A stretch of DNA of 64,000 nt. Source: Thermodesulfobacterium hveragerdense DSM 12571 (lineage in GTDB: Bacteria; Desulfobacterota; Thermodesulfobacteria; Thermodesulfobacteriales; Thermodesulfobacteriaceae). The translations under genes and the position numbers were made by a program. The stretch covers positions 1-64,000 of the forward strand of contig NZ_AUIT01000010.1 of the NCBI RefSeq assembly GCF_000423845.1, written 5' to 3'. The notes below the pieces were generated by a model. The model saw nothing but the letters and a program-made list of their open reading frames with translations, had not been told where the DNA came from and ran no database searches. This document shows positions 27,058-37,159 of this stretch, piece by piece. Each line of letters opens with the position of its first letter. Within the stretch, counting starts at the first letter, position 1.

Positions 27058-27087
27058 AGTATACACTCGAAAAGTTTCAAGTATCAA
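27058..27087 (-). promoter_or_regulatory. hsp20 promoter overlapped by a palindrome
   Basis: TTGATA (27087-27082), 18 nt, TATACT (27063-27058) on the minus strand. An imperfect inverted repeat, actcgaaa-ag-tttcaagt (27065-27082), sits between and over the -35. The same stretch contains CTTGAAA, the -35 of sigma-32-type heat-shock promoters, although no CCCCAT -10 follows. It is a candidate heat-shock operator but not the CIRCE sequence of HrcA. Confidence 0.45.
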
Positions 27088-27180
27088 TTTACCAAAATTT
27101 TTAAAGGTTTTGACTATTGAAAGTGTAAACATCGTATTTAATTTTTAAACAAATAACAATATTAAAATGGAGGTTAAAGA

Positions 27181-29772
27181 ATGAAGCTTGACAGATACAC
27201 TTTTAAAGCTCAAGAGGCTTTACAAGAAGCTCAAAAATTGGCTGAGAGGAAAAATAATACTCAGTTAGAGCCAGAACATCTCTTATTAGCTTTGGTCACC
27301 CAAGAAGGTGGGATTATCCCTATCATTCTCGACAGGTTGGGTGTAAACTCGAAAATCATTGCTTCTGAGCTTGAAGAAATTTTAGATAAATTTCCTAAAC
27401 TTACCCAAGGAGCTTACCAGTTATATCTTTCTTTAAACCTTAAGCAGATTTTAGATAAAGCCGAGGGATTAGCCCGAGAAATGAGAGATGAGTATGTTTC
27501 CACAGAACACCTATTTTTAGCTATCATAGATAGTCCGACTAAAGCAGGAGAAATTTTAAGGAAACGTGGGGTTACCTTTAGCAACACAAAAGAGGTTATC
27601 AACAAAATAAGAAAAGGACAAAGAATTACTGACCAAAATCCAGAAGAAAAATATCAATCTTTAGAAAAGTTTGGTAGAGACCTTACTGCTCTTGCCAAAG
27701 CCGGAAAACTTGACCCTGTGATAGGAAGAGACGAAGAAATAAGAAGGGTTATGCATATTTTAAGTAGAAGAACCAAAAATAACCCGGTGTTGGTCGGAGA
27801 GCCAGGTGTAGGTAAAACAGCCATCGTAGAAGGATTAGCTCAGAGGATAGTAGCTGGAGATGTTCCTGAGATTTTAAAAAACAAAAGAATTATTCAACTT
27901 GATTTGGGCTCTTTGATAGCAGGAACTAAGTTTAGAGGAGAATTTGAGGAAAGACTAAAGGCGGTTTTAAGAGAGGTGCAAGCAAGTGAAGGAGAAATCA
28001 TCCTTTTTATAGATGAGATACATACCTTGGTTGGAGCTGGTGCTGCTGAAGGAGCTATGGATGCTGCTAACATGTTAAAACCAGCCTTGGCAAGAGGCGA
28101 ATTAAGATGTATAGGAGCTACTACCATCGATGAATACCGTAAGTACATAGAAAAAGACCCTGCCTTAGAAAGGCGTTTCCAACCTGTATATGTAGATGAA
28201 CCCTCTCCAGAAGAGGCTATCGCTATTTTAAGAGGGCTAAAAGAAAAATATGAGGTTCATCACGGAGTTAAGATTACAGACAACGCTATCGTAGCAGCGG
28301 TAATGCTTTCTCATAGATATATTACAGATAGATTTTTACCTGACAAAGCCATAGACCTTATAGATGAAGCGGCAGCTAAACTTAGGATTGAAATAGATTC
28401 TATGCCTACAGAAATAGATGAGATAGAAAGGAAAATCAAACAGTTAGAAATAGAAAAAGTGGCTTTAGAAAAAGAAACCGACCCAAAGGCCAAAGAAAGA
28501 CTTGCTAAGATTTTAGAACAACTTCAAGACCTTAGAAATAAGGTAGAACAGTTAAGAGAACGGTGGCTTAAAGAAAAAGAAATAATTCAAAAAATTAGAA
28601 AACTTAAAGAGAGGATAGACCAATTAAAGGTCGAGGCTCAACAAGCAGAAAGAAAGGGAGACCTAAACCGGGTAGCAGAAATTATCTATGGTATCATACC
28701 TCAGCTCCAAAAGGAACTTGATGAGGAAAACGAAAAACTTGCTGCAATCCAAAAAGAACATAAATTCTTAAAAGAAGAGGTAGACGCAGAAGATATAGCC
28801 CAGATTATCTCTAAATGGACGGGAATTCCTGTAAGCAGGCTTTTAGAAAGCGAAAGAGAAAAACTTCTTAGGATAGAAGAAAAACTAAAAGAACGGGTAG
28901 TAGGACAAGATCATGCGATTAAGGTTATCTCAGATGCTTTAAGAAGAGCCAGGGCTGGACTAAAAGATCCCAACAGACCTATTGGTTCTTTTATGTTTAT
29001 AGGTCCTACAGGGGTGGGAAAAACTGAGCTTGCTAAAGCTTTGGCTGAGTTTATGTTTGATACCGAAGATGCTATGGTTAGGATCGACATGACAGAATAT
29101 ATGGAAAAACATTCGGTATCAAGGTTGATAGGTGCCCCTCCAGGATATGTAGGTTATGAAGAAGGAGGACAACTTACAGAAGCTGTAAGAAGAAGACCCT
29201 ATTCAGTAATACTTTTTGACGAAATAGAAAAAGCTCATCCTGATGTGTTTAATATCTTATTACAGGTACTTGATGACGGAAGACTTACAGATGGAAAAGG
29301 TAGAACAGTAGACTTCAGAAATACCATCATCATCATGACTTCAAACGTAGGTAGCTTTTACTTCCAAGACCTTTCCTTGAGTCATACTGAGATAGAATCT
29401 AAAATACATGAACTTTTAAAGGCTACTTTTAAACCTGAATTTTTAAACAGAATTGACGAAATCATCATCTTTAATAACCTGCAAAGAGAACATATCATAA
29501 AAATAGTGGACATACAAATCAAGTATCTAAACGAAAGATTAGCTGAAAAGAACATGAGTTTGGAACTCACCGAAAAAGCAAAGGAATTAATAGCTACCTA
29601 TGGATACGATCCTACTTTTGGAGCAAGACCTCTAAAAAGGGCTATACAGCGTTACATAGAAAACCCTTTAGCCTTAAAGATTCTTGACGGGACCTTCGTA
29701 GAAGGGGATAAAATCATCGTAGACGTAAACGATTTTGGAGAGTTTGTATTCACCAAACCACCAGTTCATTAA
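27181..29772 (+). CDS. clpB: ATP-dependent disaggregase ClpB
   Basis: ClpB is a hexameric AAA+ machine that rescues aggregated proteins with DnaK. The 863 residues show the N-domain (two Clp_N repeats to about 150), NBD1 with Walker A GEPGVGKT (about 207), the long coiled-coil M domain (about 410-525), NBD2 with GPTGVGKT (about 607) and the C-terminal D2-small domain. GGAGG lies 8 nt before the ATG. It is divergent from hsp20. ClpP contact loops (IGF type) are absent, as expected for ClpB. A long hairpin follows the gene. Confidence 0.97.
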   Translation: MKLDRYTFKAQEALQEAQKLAERKNNTQLEPEHLLLALVTQEGGIIPIILDRLGVNSKIIASELEEILDKFPKLTQGAYQLYLSLNLKQILDKAEGLAREMRDEYVSTEHLFLAIIDSPTKAGEILRKRGVTFSNTKEVINKIRKGQRITDQNPEEKYQSLEKFGRDLTALAKAGKLDPVIGRDEEIRRVMHILSRRTKNNPVLVGEPGVGKTAIVEGLAQRIVAGDVPEILKNKRIIQLDLGSLIAGTKFRGEFEERLKAVLREVQASEGEIILFIDEIHTLVGAGAAEGAMDAANMLKPALARGELRCIGATTIDEYRKYIEKDPALERRFQPVYVDEPSPEEAIAILRGLKEKYEVHHGVKITDNAIVAAVMLSHRYITDRFLPDKAIDLIDEAAAKLRIEIDSMPTEIDEIERKIKQLEIEKVALEKETDPKAKERLAKILEQLQDLRNKVEQLRERWLKEKEIIQKIRKLKERIDQLKVEAQQAERKGDLNRVAEIIYGIIPQLQKELDEENEKLAAIQKEHKFLKEEVDAEDIAQIISKWTGIPVSRLLESEREKLLRIEEKLKERVVGQDHAIKVISDALRRARAGLKDPNRPIGSFMFIGPTGVGKTELAKALAEFMFDTEDAMVRIDMTEYMEKHSVSRLIGAPPGYVGYEEGGQLTEAVRRRPYSVILFDEIEKAHPDVFNILLQVLDDGRLTDGKGRTVDFRNTIIIMTSNVGSFYFQDLSLSHTEIESKIHELLKATFKPEFLNRIDEIIIFNNLQREHIIKIVDIQIKYLNERLAEKNMSLELTEKAKELIATYGYDPTFGARPLKRAIQRYIENPLALKILDGTFVEGDKIIVDVNDFGEFVFTKPPVH

Positions 29773-29788
29773 TAACCTTAGTAACTTC

Positions 29789-29834
29789 CCCTATCCTCTA
29801 TATCCTTCCAACTTTAAGGGTATGAGGGGTAGGG
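29789..29834 (+). terminator. Long hairpin after clpB
   Basis: An inverted repeat folds into about 18 bp with two single-base bulges and an 8-nt loop: arms 29789-29807 and 29816-29834. The sequence after it (attgaatttt) is only weakly T-rich. It probably ends or stabilises the clpB transcript. Confidence 0.5.
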
Positions 29835-29853
29835 ATTGAATTTTACGTGAAAA

Positions 29854-29883
29854 TTGGTAAACTTTATCATAAAAATGTAAAAT
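29854..29883 (+). promoter_or_regulatory. Possible promoter of the hpf operon
   Basis: TTGGTA (29854-29859), 18 nt, TAAAAT (29878-29883), 35 nt before hpf and after the clpB hairpin. It would drive the long hpf-to-rsfS run. Confidence 0.45.
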
Positions 29884-29918
29884 GAATCTTTTAAACTTTA
29901 TTTAAGGAGGGTTTACGA

Positions 29919-30428
29919 ATGATGGAATTTAATTTTACGTTTAAAGGTCTTGATCCTTCAGAGGCTATCAAACAGTATGCTGAAAAAAAGATTAGTAAGT
30001 TTGAAAAATATTTTGAAGGGCCTGTAAACGTACAAATAGTTTTCAAGAGAGAAAAGTTCAGAGAAATCGTAGAAATAGTTCTTAAAGGTGATGGGGAAGT
30101 ATTGGTGGTAAAGGAAGAAACTTCAGATATTTATGAAGCCATAGACCTTGCTTATGAAACTTTAGAAAAACAGGTGAAAAAATTAAAGGAAAAAAGAAAA
30201 GAGTTTAGAAAAGGAAGAACCGTTGAAATGTCAGGAGAAGCCTCAGTTCCTAATTATGAAGTCAAAAAAGTTGAGATTAACCATCTTTCCACCGCAGAGG
30301 CTATAAACTGGTTTAAGAAAAACGATAAAGAGAATTTTTTTGTTTTTTACAACACCGATTATGATAAAATATGTGTTCTTTACTTAAAGGATGATAAACC
30401 AGTGGTTCTGGTACCAGAATTTGCTTAA
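29919..30428 (+). CDS. hpf: Ribosome hibernation-promoting factor, long form
   Basis: Long HPF proteins bind the 30S decoding site and dimerise ribosomes to 100S in stationary phase. The 169-residue protein has the N-terminal HPF/RaiA domain (FTFKGLDPSEAIKQYAEKKISKFEKYF) and, after a charged linker, the C-terminal dimerisation domain (STAEAINWFKKNDKENFFVFYNTD). AAGGAGGG precedes the ATG; two adjacent Met codons make the exact start uncertain by one residue. rapZ follows after 2 nt, as in the rpoN-hpf-rapZ clusters of other bacteria. Confidence 0.93.
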   Translation: MMEFNFTFKGLDPSEAIKQYAEKKISKFEKYFEGPVNVQIVFKREKFREIVEIVLKGDGEVLVVKEETSDIYEAIDLAYETLEKQVKKLKEKRKEFRKGRTVEMSGEASVPNYEVKKVEINHLSTAEAINWFKKNDKENFFVFYNTDYDKICVLYLKDDKPVVLVPEFA

Positions 30429-30430
30429 AG

Positions 30431-31303
30431 ATGCCTAATTTAATCATCATAACTGGCACCTCAGGTTCTGGGAAAAGCACAGCTTTAAAGGCTTTTGAGG
30501 ATTTAGGCTACCTTGCCATAGACAACTTTCCTACAAGACTTTTGATTCCCTTTTTAAAGGAAGTCAAAGAAAGCCTGTCTACAGACAAGGTAGCCTTAGT
30601 AATGGATTTAAGGGATAAATATTTTTTGTCTGAGTTTAAAACCGTACTTTCTGAAATAGGCACCTTAGGTTATTTTTGGGAGCTCATCTTTCTTGATGCA
30701 AGGACAGATGTTATCATTTCAAGGTTTAACCTTACAAGAAGATTGCATCCTCTTTTAAGAGAAAAAGAAGTTGGTTTAGAAGAGGTTATAGAGAGGGAAA
30801 AAGAACTTTTAGCAGACATCAGAGAACTTGCTACTCTCTTTATAGACACCTCTAACTACAACGTCCATCAACTAAGAAATGAAATTTTTACAAGGTACCA
30901 GACAAGAACTGACCTGAAAAATTTAGTCTTACATTTTATCTCTTTTGGATATAAATATGGAATACCTCCTGAAGCAGATTATGTCGTTGATGCAAGAATC
31001 CTTCCTAACCCTTATTTTAACCCAGAATTAAAACCTCTTAGCGGAGAAGACTTTCTTATTAAACAATATTTACTAAACTACGATGTAACCAAAATATTCT
31101 TAAATTTTTTAACTGAGTTTTTAAATTGGTTAATACCTGTTTATGCCAAAAGCAACAAAAGATATCTTACTTTAGCCATAGGATGTACTGGGGGTAGACA
31201 TCGTTCAGTTGCTCTAATCGAATTTTTAGTAGAAAATTTAAAGAAATCTGCGTTTGAAGTAGAGTTTATAGTGTCTCATAGAGATATTAAAAAAGATGTT
31301 TAA
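30431..31303 (+). CDS. rapZ: RapZ-family nucleotide-binding protein
   Basis: RapZ has an N-terminal P-loop kinase-like domain (GTSGSGKST, residues about 8-16) and a C-terminal domain with the family signature GCTGGRHRS. In E. coli it controls GlmS mRNA decay through small RNAs. Here glmS lies about 7 kb downstream in the same operon, which fits a link to amino sugar supply, although the RNA partners need not be conserved. The 290-residue length and the DARILPNPYF motif are typical. The end overlaps the GNAT gene by 8 nt. Confidence 0.95.
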   Translation: MPNLIIITGTSGSGKSTALKAFEDLGYLAIDNFPTRLLIPFLKEVKESLSTDKVALVMDLRDKYFLSEFKTVLSEIGTLGYFWELIFLDARTDVIISRFNLTRRLHPLLREKEVGLEEVIEREKELLADIRELATLFIDTSNYNVHQLRNEIFTRYQTRTDLKNLVLHFISFGYKYGIPPEADYVVDARILPNPYFNPELKPLSGEDFLIKQYLLNYDVTKIFLNFLTEFLNWLIPVYAKSNKRYLTLAIGCTGGRHRSVALIEFLVENLKKSAFEVEFIVSHRDIKKDV

Positions 31304-31733
31304 AATCGAAGTTTTGAACCAAGAAACAGACCTTGAGTTTATAGCCCTTACTGAAAAAGAATTGTTTAAAGATGACCCTTGGGACTATACAAGGCTTTTG
31401 TCTGAGTTTAAGAATTCTTTTTCTCAAATATGGGTGTTAACCAAAGAAAAAGAAAAACTTGGCTATCTGGTGTTTAGGATGATCTTAGACGAAGCAGAAC
31501 TATTAAGGATAGGAATAAAAAAGGAACATCAAAACAAAGGGTTAGGAACTTATTTTTTAAAGGATTTTTTAAATTATCTTAAACAGCAAGGGGTTAAAAA
31601 AGTACATTTAGAACTAAAAATAGACAACCATCCTGCACTTAAGTTATACCAAAAAATGGGGTTTCAAAAAGTCTACGTTAGGAAAAATTACTATCAAAGT
31701 AGCGATGCTTTAGTTATGACCAAAGACCTTTAA
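31296..31733 (+). CDS. GNAT acetyltransferase, RimI-like
   Basis: This is a 145-residue GCN5-type N-acetyltransferase. The acetyl-CoA loop is KEHQNKGLGTYF (Q/RxxGxG/A), preceded by the ELLRIGIKKEH strand and followed by ELKIDNHPALKLYQKMGFQKVYVRKNYY, the end typical of RimI (ribosomal protein S18 alanine acetyltransferase). RimI is the closest assignment, but the substrate is not proven. It overlaps rapZ by 8 nt and touches the next gene. Confidence 0.8.
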   Translation: MFKIEVLNQETDLEFIALTEKELFKDDPWDYTRLLSEFKNSFSQIWVLTKEKEKLGYLVFRMILDEAELLRIGIKKEHQNKGLGTYFLKDFLNYLKQQGVKKVHLELKIDNHPALKLYQKMGFQKVYVRKNYYQSSDALVMTKDL

Positions 31734-31736
31734 GTG

Positions 31737-34700
31737 ATGATAGAAAAGTTCACTTCTAAAGCCTTATTAGCCAATTTAGCCTACACTTTTGTAGAAAATG
31801 TACAGTATGACCCTAAGTATAACGTTTTCCCAGAAATTTATGCTAAGTTTCCAGGTCTTAGACAACAAATAGAAAACCTCTTAAAAGAAGCCTTCCATCC
31901 TTATAAAAATAACCTTCTTGTTTTAGAAGAACTTAGAAGTTACTTCTTAAAAAACCTTTCGATTTTACTTAAACATTCATACAGAAACAGGGCTTACTGG
32001 TTGATTTTTGACCTTTTGTTTAAGTTTTTTGGTAAAGACCAGGAAATTAACATCAAGACTACAGAGACTATCTTTTCTATCCTTGATAAAACAGCTGACC
32101 TAATCGACCAAGAAAGTTTTTACGAGCTAATCCCTGTTTTAAAAGAAATTTTAAAGGCCATAACCAACCTTCCAGAAGAATATTTTTTAAATTTTTTAGA
32201 AAACTACTATTCTTTTAAACGTTTAGTTCAAAAACTGAGCAAACTTTCTTTTTCCCGAGAACTTGAGTTAGTTTATATAGACCTTCTTAAAAAAACTTAT
32301 GTTTCAACCTATACTTTTTGGGGAAAATTAGCCAAAACCTGTGAGGCTAATCTTATACAAAACCCCTCGGACATAAAACTTAAAGAGAATTTTTTAACCT
32401 CAAACTATTTTGAAAGTCTCATCAACTCATTAACTGAAAAATCTGTTACCTTATCTCATCTTTTATCTCTTCCAGATCATTTAGACCTACTTAAAAAATT
32501 AAAAAATTTTATATCTTCTATCAATCAACTGAACCACTACAATATTTCTGACGAACTAAAAATCAATTTTCTTTTTGATTTGATAAAAGCCCCTATTCTT
32601 AAACTCATCCATGAAGAATTAATCAAAGAAGTAAACCATAATTTAATCTTAATGATTAACGCTAAACCTTACCAAAACTTAGACGAATTTATCAGAAAAT
32701 TTTTTGATATTCTAAAAGAAAAACTCAACCTTTATCCACGGACTGCCCTTGAATGTATTAAAAACATAGGGATTTGTATTTTAAACAAAAAAGAGGTTTA
32801 TCTTATAGAAGTTTTGATAAATGAAATCATAAAGTTTGGGTTTCAACCTCCACAGATCAAAGGGATAGGTCTAAATTGGAAAATCATCCAAAACCCGCAC
32901 CATCTCCTTAACATAAAAACTTGGCTTGAGATTTTTAAGGTTAATCCTGAATGGTGTAGTAGTCTCTTGGCTGCTATGATCTTAAATCTAAGACTATATG
33001 GAATTTCTATCAAAGATACAGATCTTTTTCAGAAAGAGATTACCCAGCTACTTAACGCTCCTATCAAACCGGTTTACAACCTTACCAAACAGTTTTGTAA
33101 ACTACTACCTGTTTATTACAACGAAATCGGAGCAGAAGGTCTTATAAGAGACCTATCAACAGAATTAGATGAACTTTTTAACAGGCAAGATTCTTTAATC
33201 CATTTTTTAAGAAAGTTTATACATATCGAAAACTCAAGCTTAGCAGTTGAATTCATAAAAGATATTCTTAAATACTGGTTTACCTTGGAAGATAGACATG
33301 TTTTAAAATATTTACCAGAAATACTTCATACCAAGTTGAAAAATGAAGAAATTGAAATGCATATCAAAATGCAAGGTTTACTTCAAGCTGTTTTTCAGAA
33401 AGCAAATTTAAAAAATTTTGAGGAACTTTTAAACATAGACCTTTCATCTTTGGAAAAAATCCTTAAAGAAATAGACTTTGAAGAAACATATAAAAAGAAA
33501 CTTTATCTTACGGTTTCTTTGTACCATTTAGAATATCAGAAGTATTTTGGAGTTTTAAAAGATATAAACCTTTTGTTAACCCAATATGACGAAAAGGAAT
33601 TTCCTTTTATCGCCGAACTAAAGGAGCTTTTACAAAAAGAGCCTCAAGATTTATATGAGGTTTTAGAAAAAATCTTAGCTTGGATGTCTGACCTGAAAGA
33701 GGTTATCCTGTCTAAGCAGACCTATCCTCCTATAGAAGAAATCCTTCAGAAAAGGCATGTAGCTGTAGACATTCCCTCTATGTATGGTAGATATAAAGAA
33801 AAAAAATTTGATGCGTTAGGACTTACCTTCCGTCTGGAATATCTTGCCAACCTTTTTTTTGAAAAGCTTATAGAACGGTTTGACCTTCAGTTTATCACAA
33901 GAGCCTCTTTTTTTAAAATCCTAAAAATATTAAAGCTCTTTAAAATGGCCTTAGACATAGATGGGATTTTTTCACAAAAATTTGAATCCTCGTTAAACCT
34001 TCTTGAATATTCTTTGAAAAGTTATCCTTTAACCTATAATCAATACCTGGACATTTTTCGTGGATTATTAGAGGGGGTTCAACATATAGTAAAAGTTTAC
34101 TATGTAAACCCCTTCCTCAAGGTCTTTCCCTTGGTATTTCAGACACTAAGCGAAGAAGAAATTTTAGAAAAGTACAAAAAATGTTTCTGTGGTTTAGAAA
34201 AAGAGCAACGTTATTTTTGTATAAGTGAGGTAGTAATAAAAGACCTTATAGGAGAGGCTTTTGGTCTAACCCATTTAGACCGTTTTCTTAAAAAGATCTA
34301 CGATATCCTTTCTTCTTATTTAGAAAAAATCGCTAAAGAAGACTTGAATTTATTAATGAGCTATGACCCCAGAAGAACCCTCTCTTTTATACATAAACCC
34401 AACAATTTAGTAACAGACTTGATTTATCTCGGAAACAAAGGATACATTCTTACGGTGTTAGCTCAGCAACAAGAAATAAAAAACAAAATACCCCCAGGTT
34501 TTATTCTAACTACAGAAGTGTTTAGATGTTACCCTCTTATAAAAAAATATCCTGAATTATGGCTTGATTATACTGAAAAAATTGAACAAAATATAAAGAT
34601 GTTAGAAAATATTTCTCAGAAAAAATTTGGAGGAAAGGAAAATCCTTTAATATTAAGTATAAGAAGCGGGGCTGCTCTTTCTATGCCTGGGATGATGAAC

Positions 34701-35903
34701 TCTATCTTGAACGTTGGTCTAAATATTGAGACGGTGGAGGGATTGGCCAAGGTTTCTGGGAATACATGGTTTGCTTGGGATACATACCGCAGGTTTATTC
34801 AGAGCTGGGCCATGGCTTTTGGGGTACCTCGAGATTTTTTTAACCATCTTATGCGAGAGCATAAACGAAAGTATAAAGTAAAGAAAAAAAGGGAGTTTAG
34901 CGGAGAACAGATGCAAGAACTTGCGTTACTCTACAGGAAAAGTATTCAAGAATTAGGAATTCCAATGATAGATGACCCTTGGGAACAGCTTTTTAAGGGA
35001 ATTGAATTGATTTTAACCTCTTGGTTTAATGAAAAAGCGAAGTCCTATCGAGAGATAATGGAGCTTTCTGATGAATGGGGAACGGCTGTAATAGTTCAAC
35101 AGATGGTTTTTGGAAACATAGGCGACCAAACAGGTACAGGGGTAACACTTACCACCTCTCCTGTAGGCAAGTTTCCAAGAATTCTTCTGTGGGGGGATTA
35201 TACTTCTTACAACCAGGGAGAAGACATCGTATCAGGTTTAGTCAACGCCTACCCAATTTCAATAGAACAAAAGAAAATAGAAGAAAGAGAAGGGCCTTGT
35301 TTGCAAGAAGCCTTTCCAGAGGTATATAAAGCTTTACTTGATTTAGCGTATTATCTTGTCTATGAAAAAGGATGGGGACACCAAGAAATCGAGTTTACTT
35401 TTGAAGGAAACTCCATAGACTCTCTTTATATTTTACAAGTAAGAGATATAATTCTTAGAGAAGAGAGGGATATTCCTTTCTTCTCTAAAGAGTTGCTAAA
35501 AAATTTAGATTATATCGGGAAAGGGATAGGAGTTACAGGGGGTTTAATCTCAGGAAGGATAGTTTTCGGTTGGGAAGACATCGTAACCATGGATGCAGGA
35601 GACCCTTTGGTGTTAGTAAGATATGATACCGTACCAGACAACATTAGAGAAATCCACAGAGTAGATGGAATCCTTACGGCAAGAGGAGGGCAAACCTCTC
35701 ATGCTGCTATCGTAGCCTCAAGATTAGGCAAAATCTGTGTAGTTGGCTGTGAAAACTTAAGTATAGATGAACTAAAGAAAGAAGTGAGAATTAATGGACA
35801 CAAACTAAGGTTAGGAGAATGGATTACGTTAAACGGTATAACCGGTCAAGTTTTTAAAGGGAAGATCAACCTTTTAACCAAAGCCTCTAAATATAACCTA
35901 TAA
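31737..35903 (+). CDS. Large PPDK-like dikinase lacking the PEP/pyruvate barrel
   Basis: The protein has 1388 residues. The first 870 or so are helical, without a domain I recognise. Residues about 900-1270 are a pyruvate-phosphate-dikinase-type ATP-binding domain with IRSGAALSMPGMMN (about 975) and the FGNIGDQTGTG and NQGEDIVSG signatures. The phosphohistidine domain follows, with ILTARGGQTSHAAI (His about 1321). The sequence ends 65 or so residues later, so the C-terminal PEP-binding TIM barrel is missing. Known dikinases of this layout (glucan water dikinase, rifampin phosphotransferase) pass phosphate to other acceptors, so the N-terminal region may bind the true substrate. The start ATG 31737 follows a GTG at 31734. 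A long GAPDH follows after 14 nt. Confidence 0.85.
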   Translation: MIEKFTSKALLANLAYTFVENVQYDPKYNVFPEIYAKFPGLRQQIENLLKEAFHPYKNNLLVLEELRSYFLKNLSILLKHSYRNRAYWLIFDLLFKFFGKDQEINIKTTETIFSILDKTADLIDQESFYELIPVLKEILKAITNLPEEYFLNFLENYYSFKRLVQKLSKLSFSRELELVYIDLLKKTYVSTYTFWGKLAKTCEANLIQNPSDIKLKENFLTSNYFESLINSLTEKSVTLSHLLSLPDHLDLLKKLKNFISSINQLNHYNISDELKINFLFDLIKAPILKLIHEELIKEVNHNLILMINAKPYQNLDEFIRKFFDILKEKLNLYPRTALECIKNIGICILNKKEVYLIEVLINEIIKFGFQPPQIKGIGLNWKIIQNPHHLLNIKTWLEIFKVNPEWCSSLLAAMILNLRLYGISIKDTDLFQKEITQLLNAPIKPVYNLTKQFCKLLPVYYNEIGAEGLIRDLSTELDELFNRQDSLIHFLRKFIHIENSSLAVEFIKDILKYWFTLEDRHVLKYLPEILHTKLKNEEIEMHIKMQGLLQAVFQKANLKNFEELLNIDLSSLEKILKEIDFEETYKKKLYLTVSLYHLEYQKYFGVLKDINLLLTQYDEKEFPFIAELKELLQKEPQDLYEVLEKILAWMSDLKEVILSKQTYPPIEEILQKRHVAVDIPSMYGRYKEKKFDALGLTFRLEYLANLFFEKLIERFDLQFITRASFFKILKILKLFKMALDIDGIFSQKFESSLNLLEYSLKSYPLTYNQYLDIFRGLLEGVQHIVKVYYVNPFLKVFPLVFQTLSEEEILEKYKKCFCGLEKEQRYFCISEVVIKDLIGEAFGLTHLDRFLKKIYDILSSYLEKIAKEDLNLLMSYDPRRTLSFIHKPNNLVTDLIYLGNKGYILTVLAQQQEIKNKIPPGFILTTEVFRCYPLIKKYPELWLDYTEKIEQNIKMLENISQKKFGGKENPLILSIRSGAALSMPGMMNSILNVGLNIETVEGLAKVSGNTWFAWDTYRRFIQSWAMAFGVPRDFFNHLMREHKRKYKVKKKREFSGEQMQELALLYRKSIQELGIPMIDDPWEQLFKGIELILTSWFNEKAKSYREIMELSDEWGTAVIVQQMVFGNIGDQTGTGVTLTTSPVGKFPRILLWGDYTSYNQGEDIVSGLVNAYPISIEQKKIEEREGPCLQEAFPEVYKALLDLAYYLVYEKGWGHQEIEFTFEGNSIDSLYILQVRDIILREERDIPFFSKELLKNLDYIGKGIGVTGGLISGRIVFGWEDIVTMDAGDPLVLVRYDTVPDNIREIHRVDGILTARGGQTSHAAIVASRLGKICVVGCENLSIDELKKEVRINGHKLRLGEWITLNGITGQVFKGKINLLTKASKYNL

Positions 35904-35917
35904 AAGAGGAGGGTGCT

Positions 35918-37141
35918 ATGAAATTAGGAATAAATGGATTAGGAAGAATTGGAAAACTTACTTTGTGGCATCACATAGCAAGAAAGTATTTTGACGAAAT
36001 CGTAGTAAATGTAGGGAGGGAAGTTGGAACTTCGTTTGCTGATATCGCAAGTTACTTAGAAAAAGACAGCACCTATGGATGGCTTCCTGTATATCTTTAC
36101 GGGCATAAAGGTAAAAGAGTTATCGAAAATTTAGACGAAAAACAGGGAACGATGTATATAGACGGTATTAAAATAAAAATCTTAAGAACCAGCAGAAACC
36201 CTAAAGACATAAACTGGAGAGAAGAAGGGGTAAAACTGGTGGTTGATTGTACCGGAAAGTTTAGAGATCCAAACGTAGACCCAGAGGATTCTAAAGGTTC
36301 AATCAGAGGTCATTTTTTAGGGGGAGCTGAAAAAGTAATTCTTTCAGCTCCTTTTAAAATTAAAGATAAAGAAAAAGGCATCCCAGAAGACGCAACCACC
36401 ATAGTTTATGGAATAAATGAAGAAGTATATCAACCTAACAAACACAATCTTATTTCAGCTGCTTCCTGCACCACTACTTGTTTAGCTTATATGATCAAAC
36501 CTCTTTTAGACTATTTTGGAGTAGATAGGATACTTTCTGCTTCGATGGTTACAGTTCACGCTGTAACAAGTTCTCAGGTAGTACTTGACCGTTTACCCAA
36601 GGAGGGGACAAAAGATCTAAGGAGGATGAGGAGTATCTTTAATAACATCATCCTTACCACTACTGGTGCTGCAGAAGCTCTTAGTTTGGTCATACCTGAG
36701 ATGAAAAAAGTAGGATTTATGGCAGAAAGTGTAAGAGTTCCGTTAAACACCGGAAGCTTGATCATCCTGACGGTTAACATCCAAGATGAAAGCATAGAAA
36801 ATCATATAGATAGAGAACTTATCAACAACATTTATAAAGAGGCAGCCAATACTAAATACAAAGAGTTTTTGATTTTCACCACAGAACAAAACGTCTCTTC
36901 TGACATCATAGGCTATCCTAAAGCAGCCGCAATAATTGAGGGAAGTGAAACCCATACCAGAACTGCAGCTGCCAAGGTAGACATCTGTAAAGCTCTTCCA
37001 GAAGGTAACAGCACGATATGCACTCATGTAGAGATACCCATTACCCAAGTGGTGGTTTACGGTTGGTATGATAATGAGCTGGGTTCTTACACCAACATGT
37101 TAGGAGAACTGACGGTCTATATAGCTGAAAAGATGCTTTAG
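35918..37141 (+). CDS. Glyceraldehyde-3-phosphate dehydrogenase, long divergent form
   Basis: The Rossmann start GINGLGRIGKL, the active-site cysteine in SAASCTTTCLA (about C184), the catalytic histidine in TVHAVTSSQ and the C-terminal WYDNELGSYTNM show a GAPDH. It is 407 residues against the usual 335. The extra residues lie between the NAD-binding strands and around KIKDKEKGIPEDATT, and the almost universal Asn after CTT is Thr. It is probably phosphorylating GAPDH of glycolysis/gluconeogenesis; a different aldehyde substrate is possible. GAGGAGGG precedes the ATG. It sits between the PPDK-like gene and nusB. Confidence 0.87.
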   Translation: MKLGINGLGRIGKLTLWHHIARKYFDEIVVNVGREVGTSFADIASYLEKDSTYGWLPVYLYGHKGKRVIENLDEKQGTMYIDGIKIKILRTSRNPKDINWREEGVKLVVDCTGKFRDPNVDPEDSKGSIRGHFLGGAEKVILSAPFKIKDKEKGIPEDATTIVYGINEEVYQPNKHNLISAASCTTTCLAYMIKPLLDYFGVDRILSASMVTVHAVTSSQVVLDRLPKEGTKDLRRMRSIFNNIILTTTGAAEALSLVIPEMKKVGFMAESVRVPLNTGSLIILTVNIQDESIENHIDRELINNIYKEAANTKYKEFLIFTTEQNVSSDIIGYPKAAAIIEGSETHTRTAAAKVDICKALPEGNSTICTHVEIPITQVVVYGWYDNELGSYTNMLGELTVYIAEKML

Positions 37142-37159
37142 GCGTGGTTAGTGTCAGTT

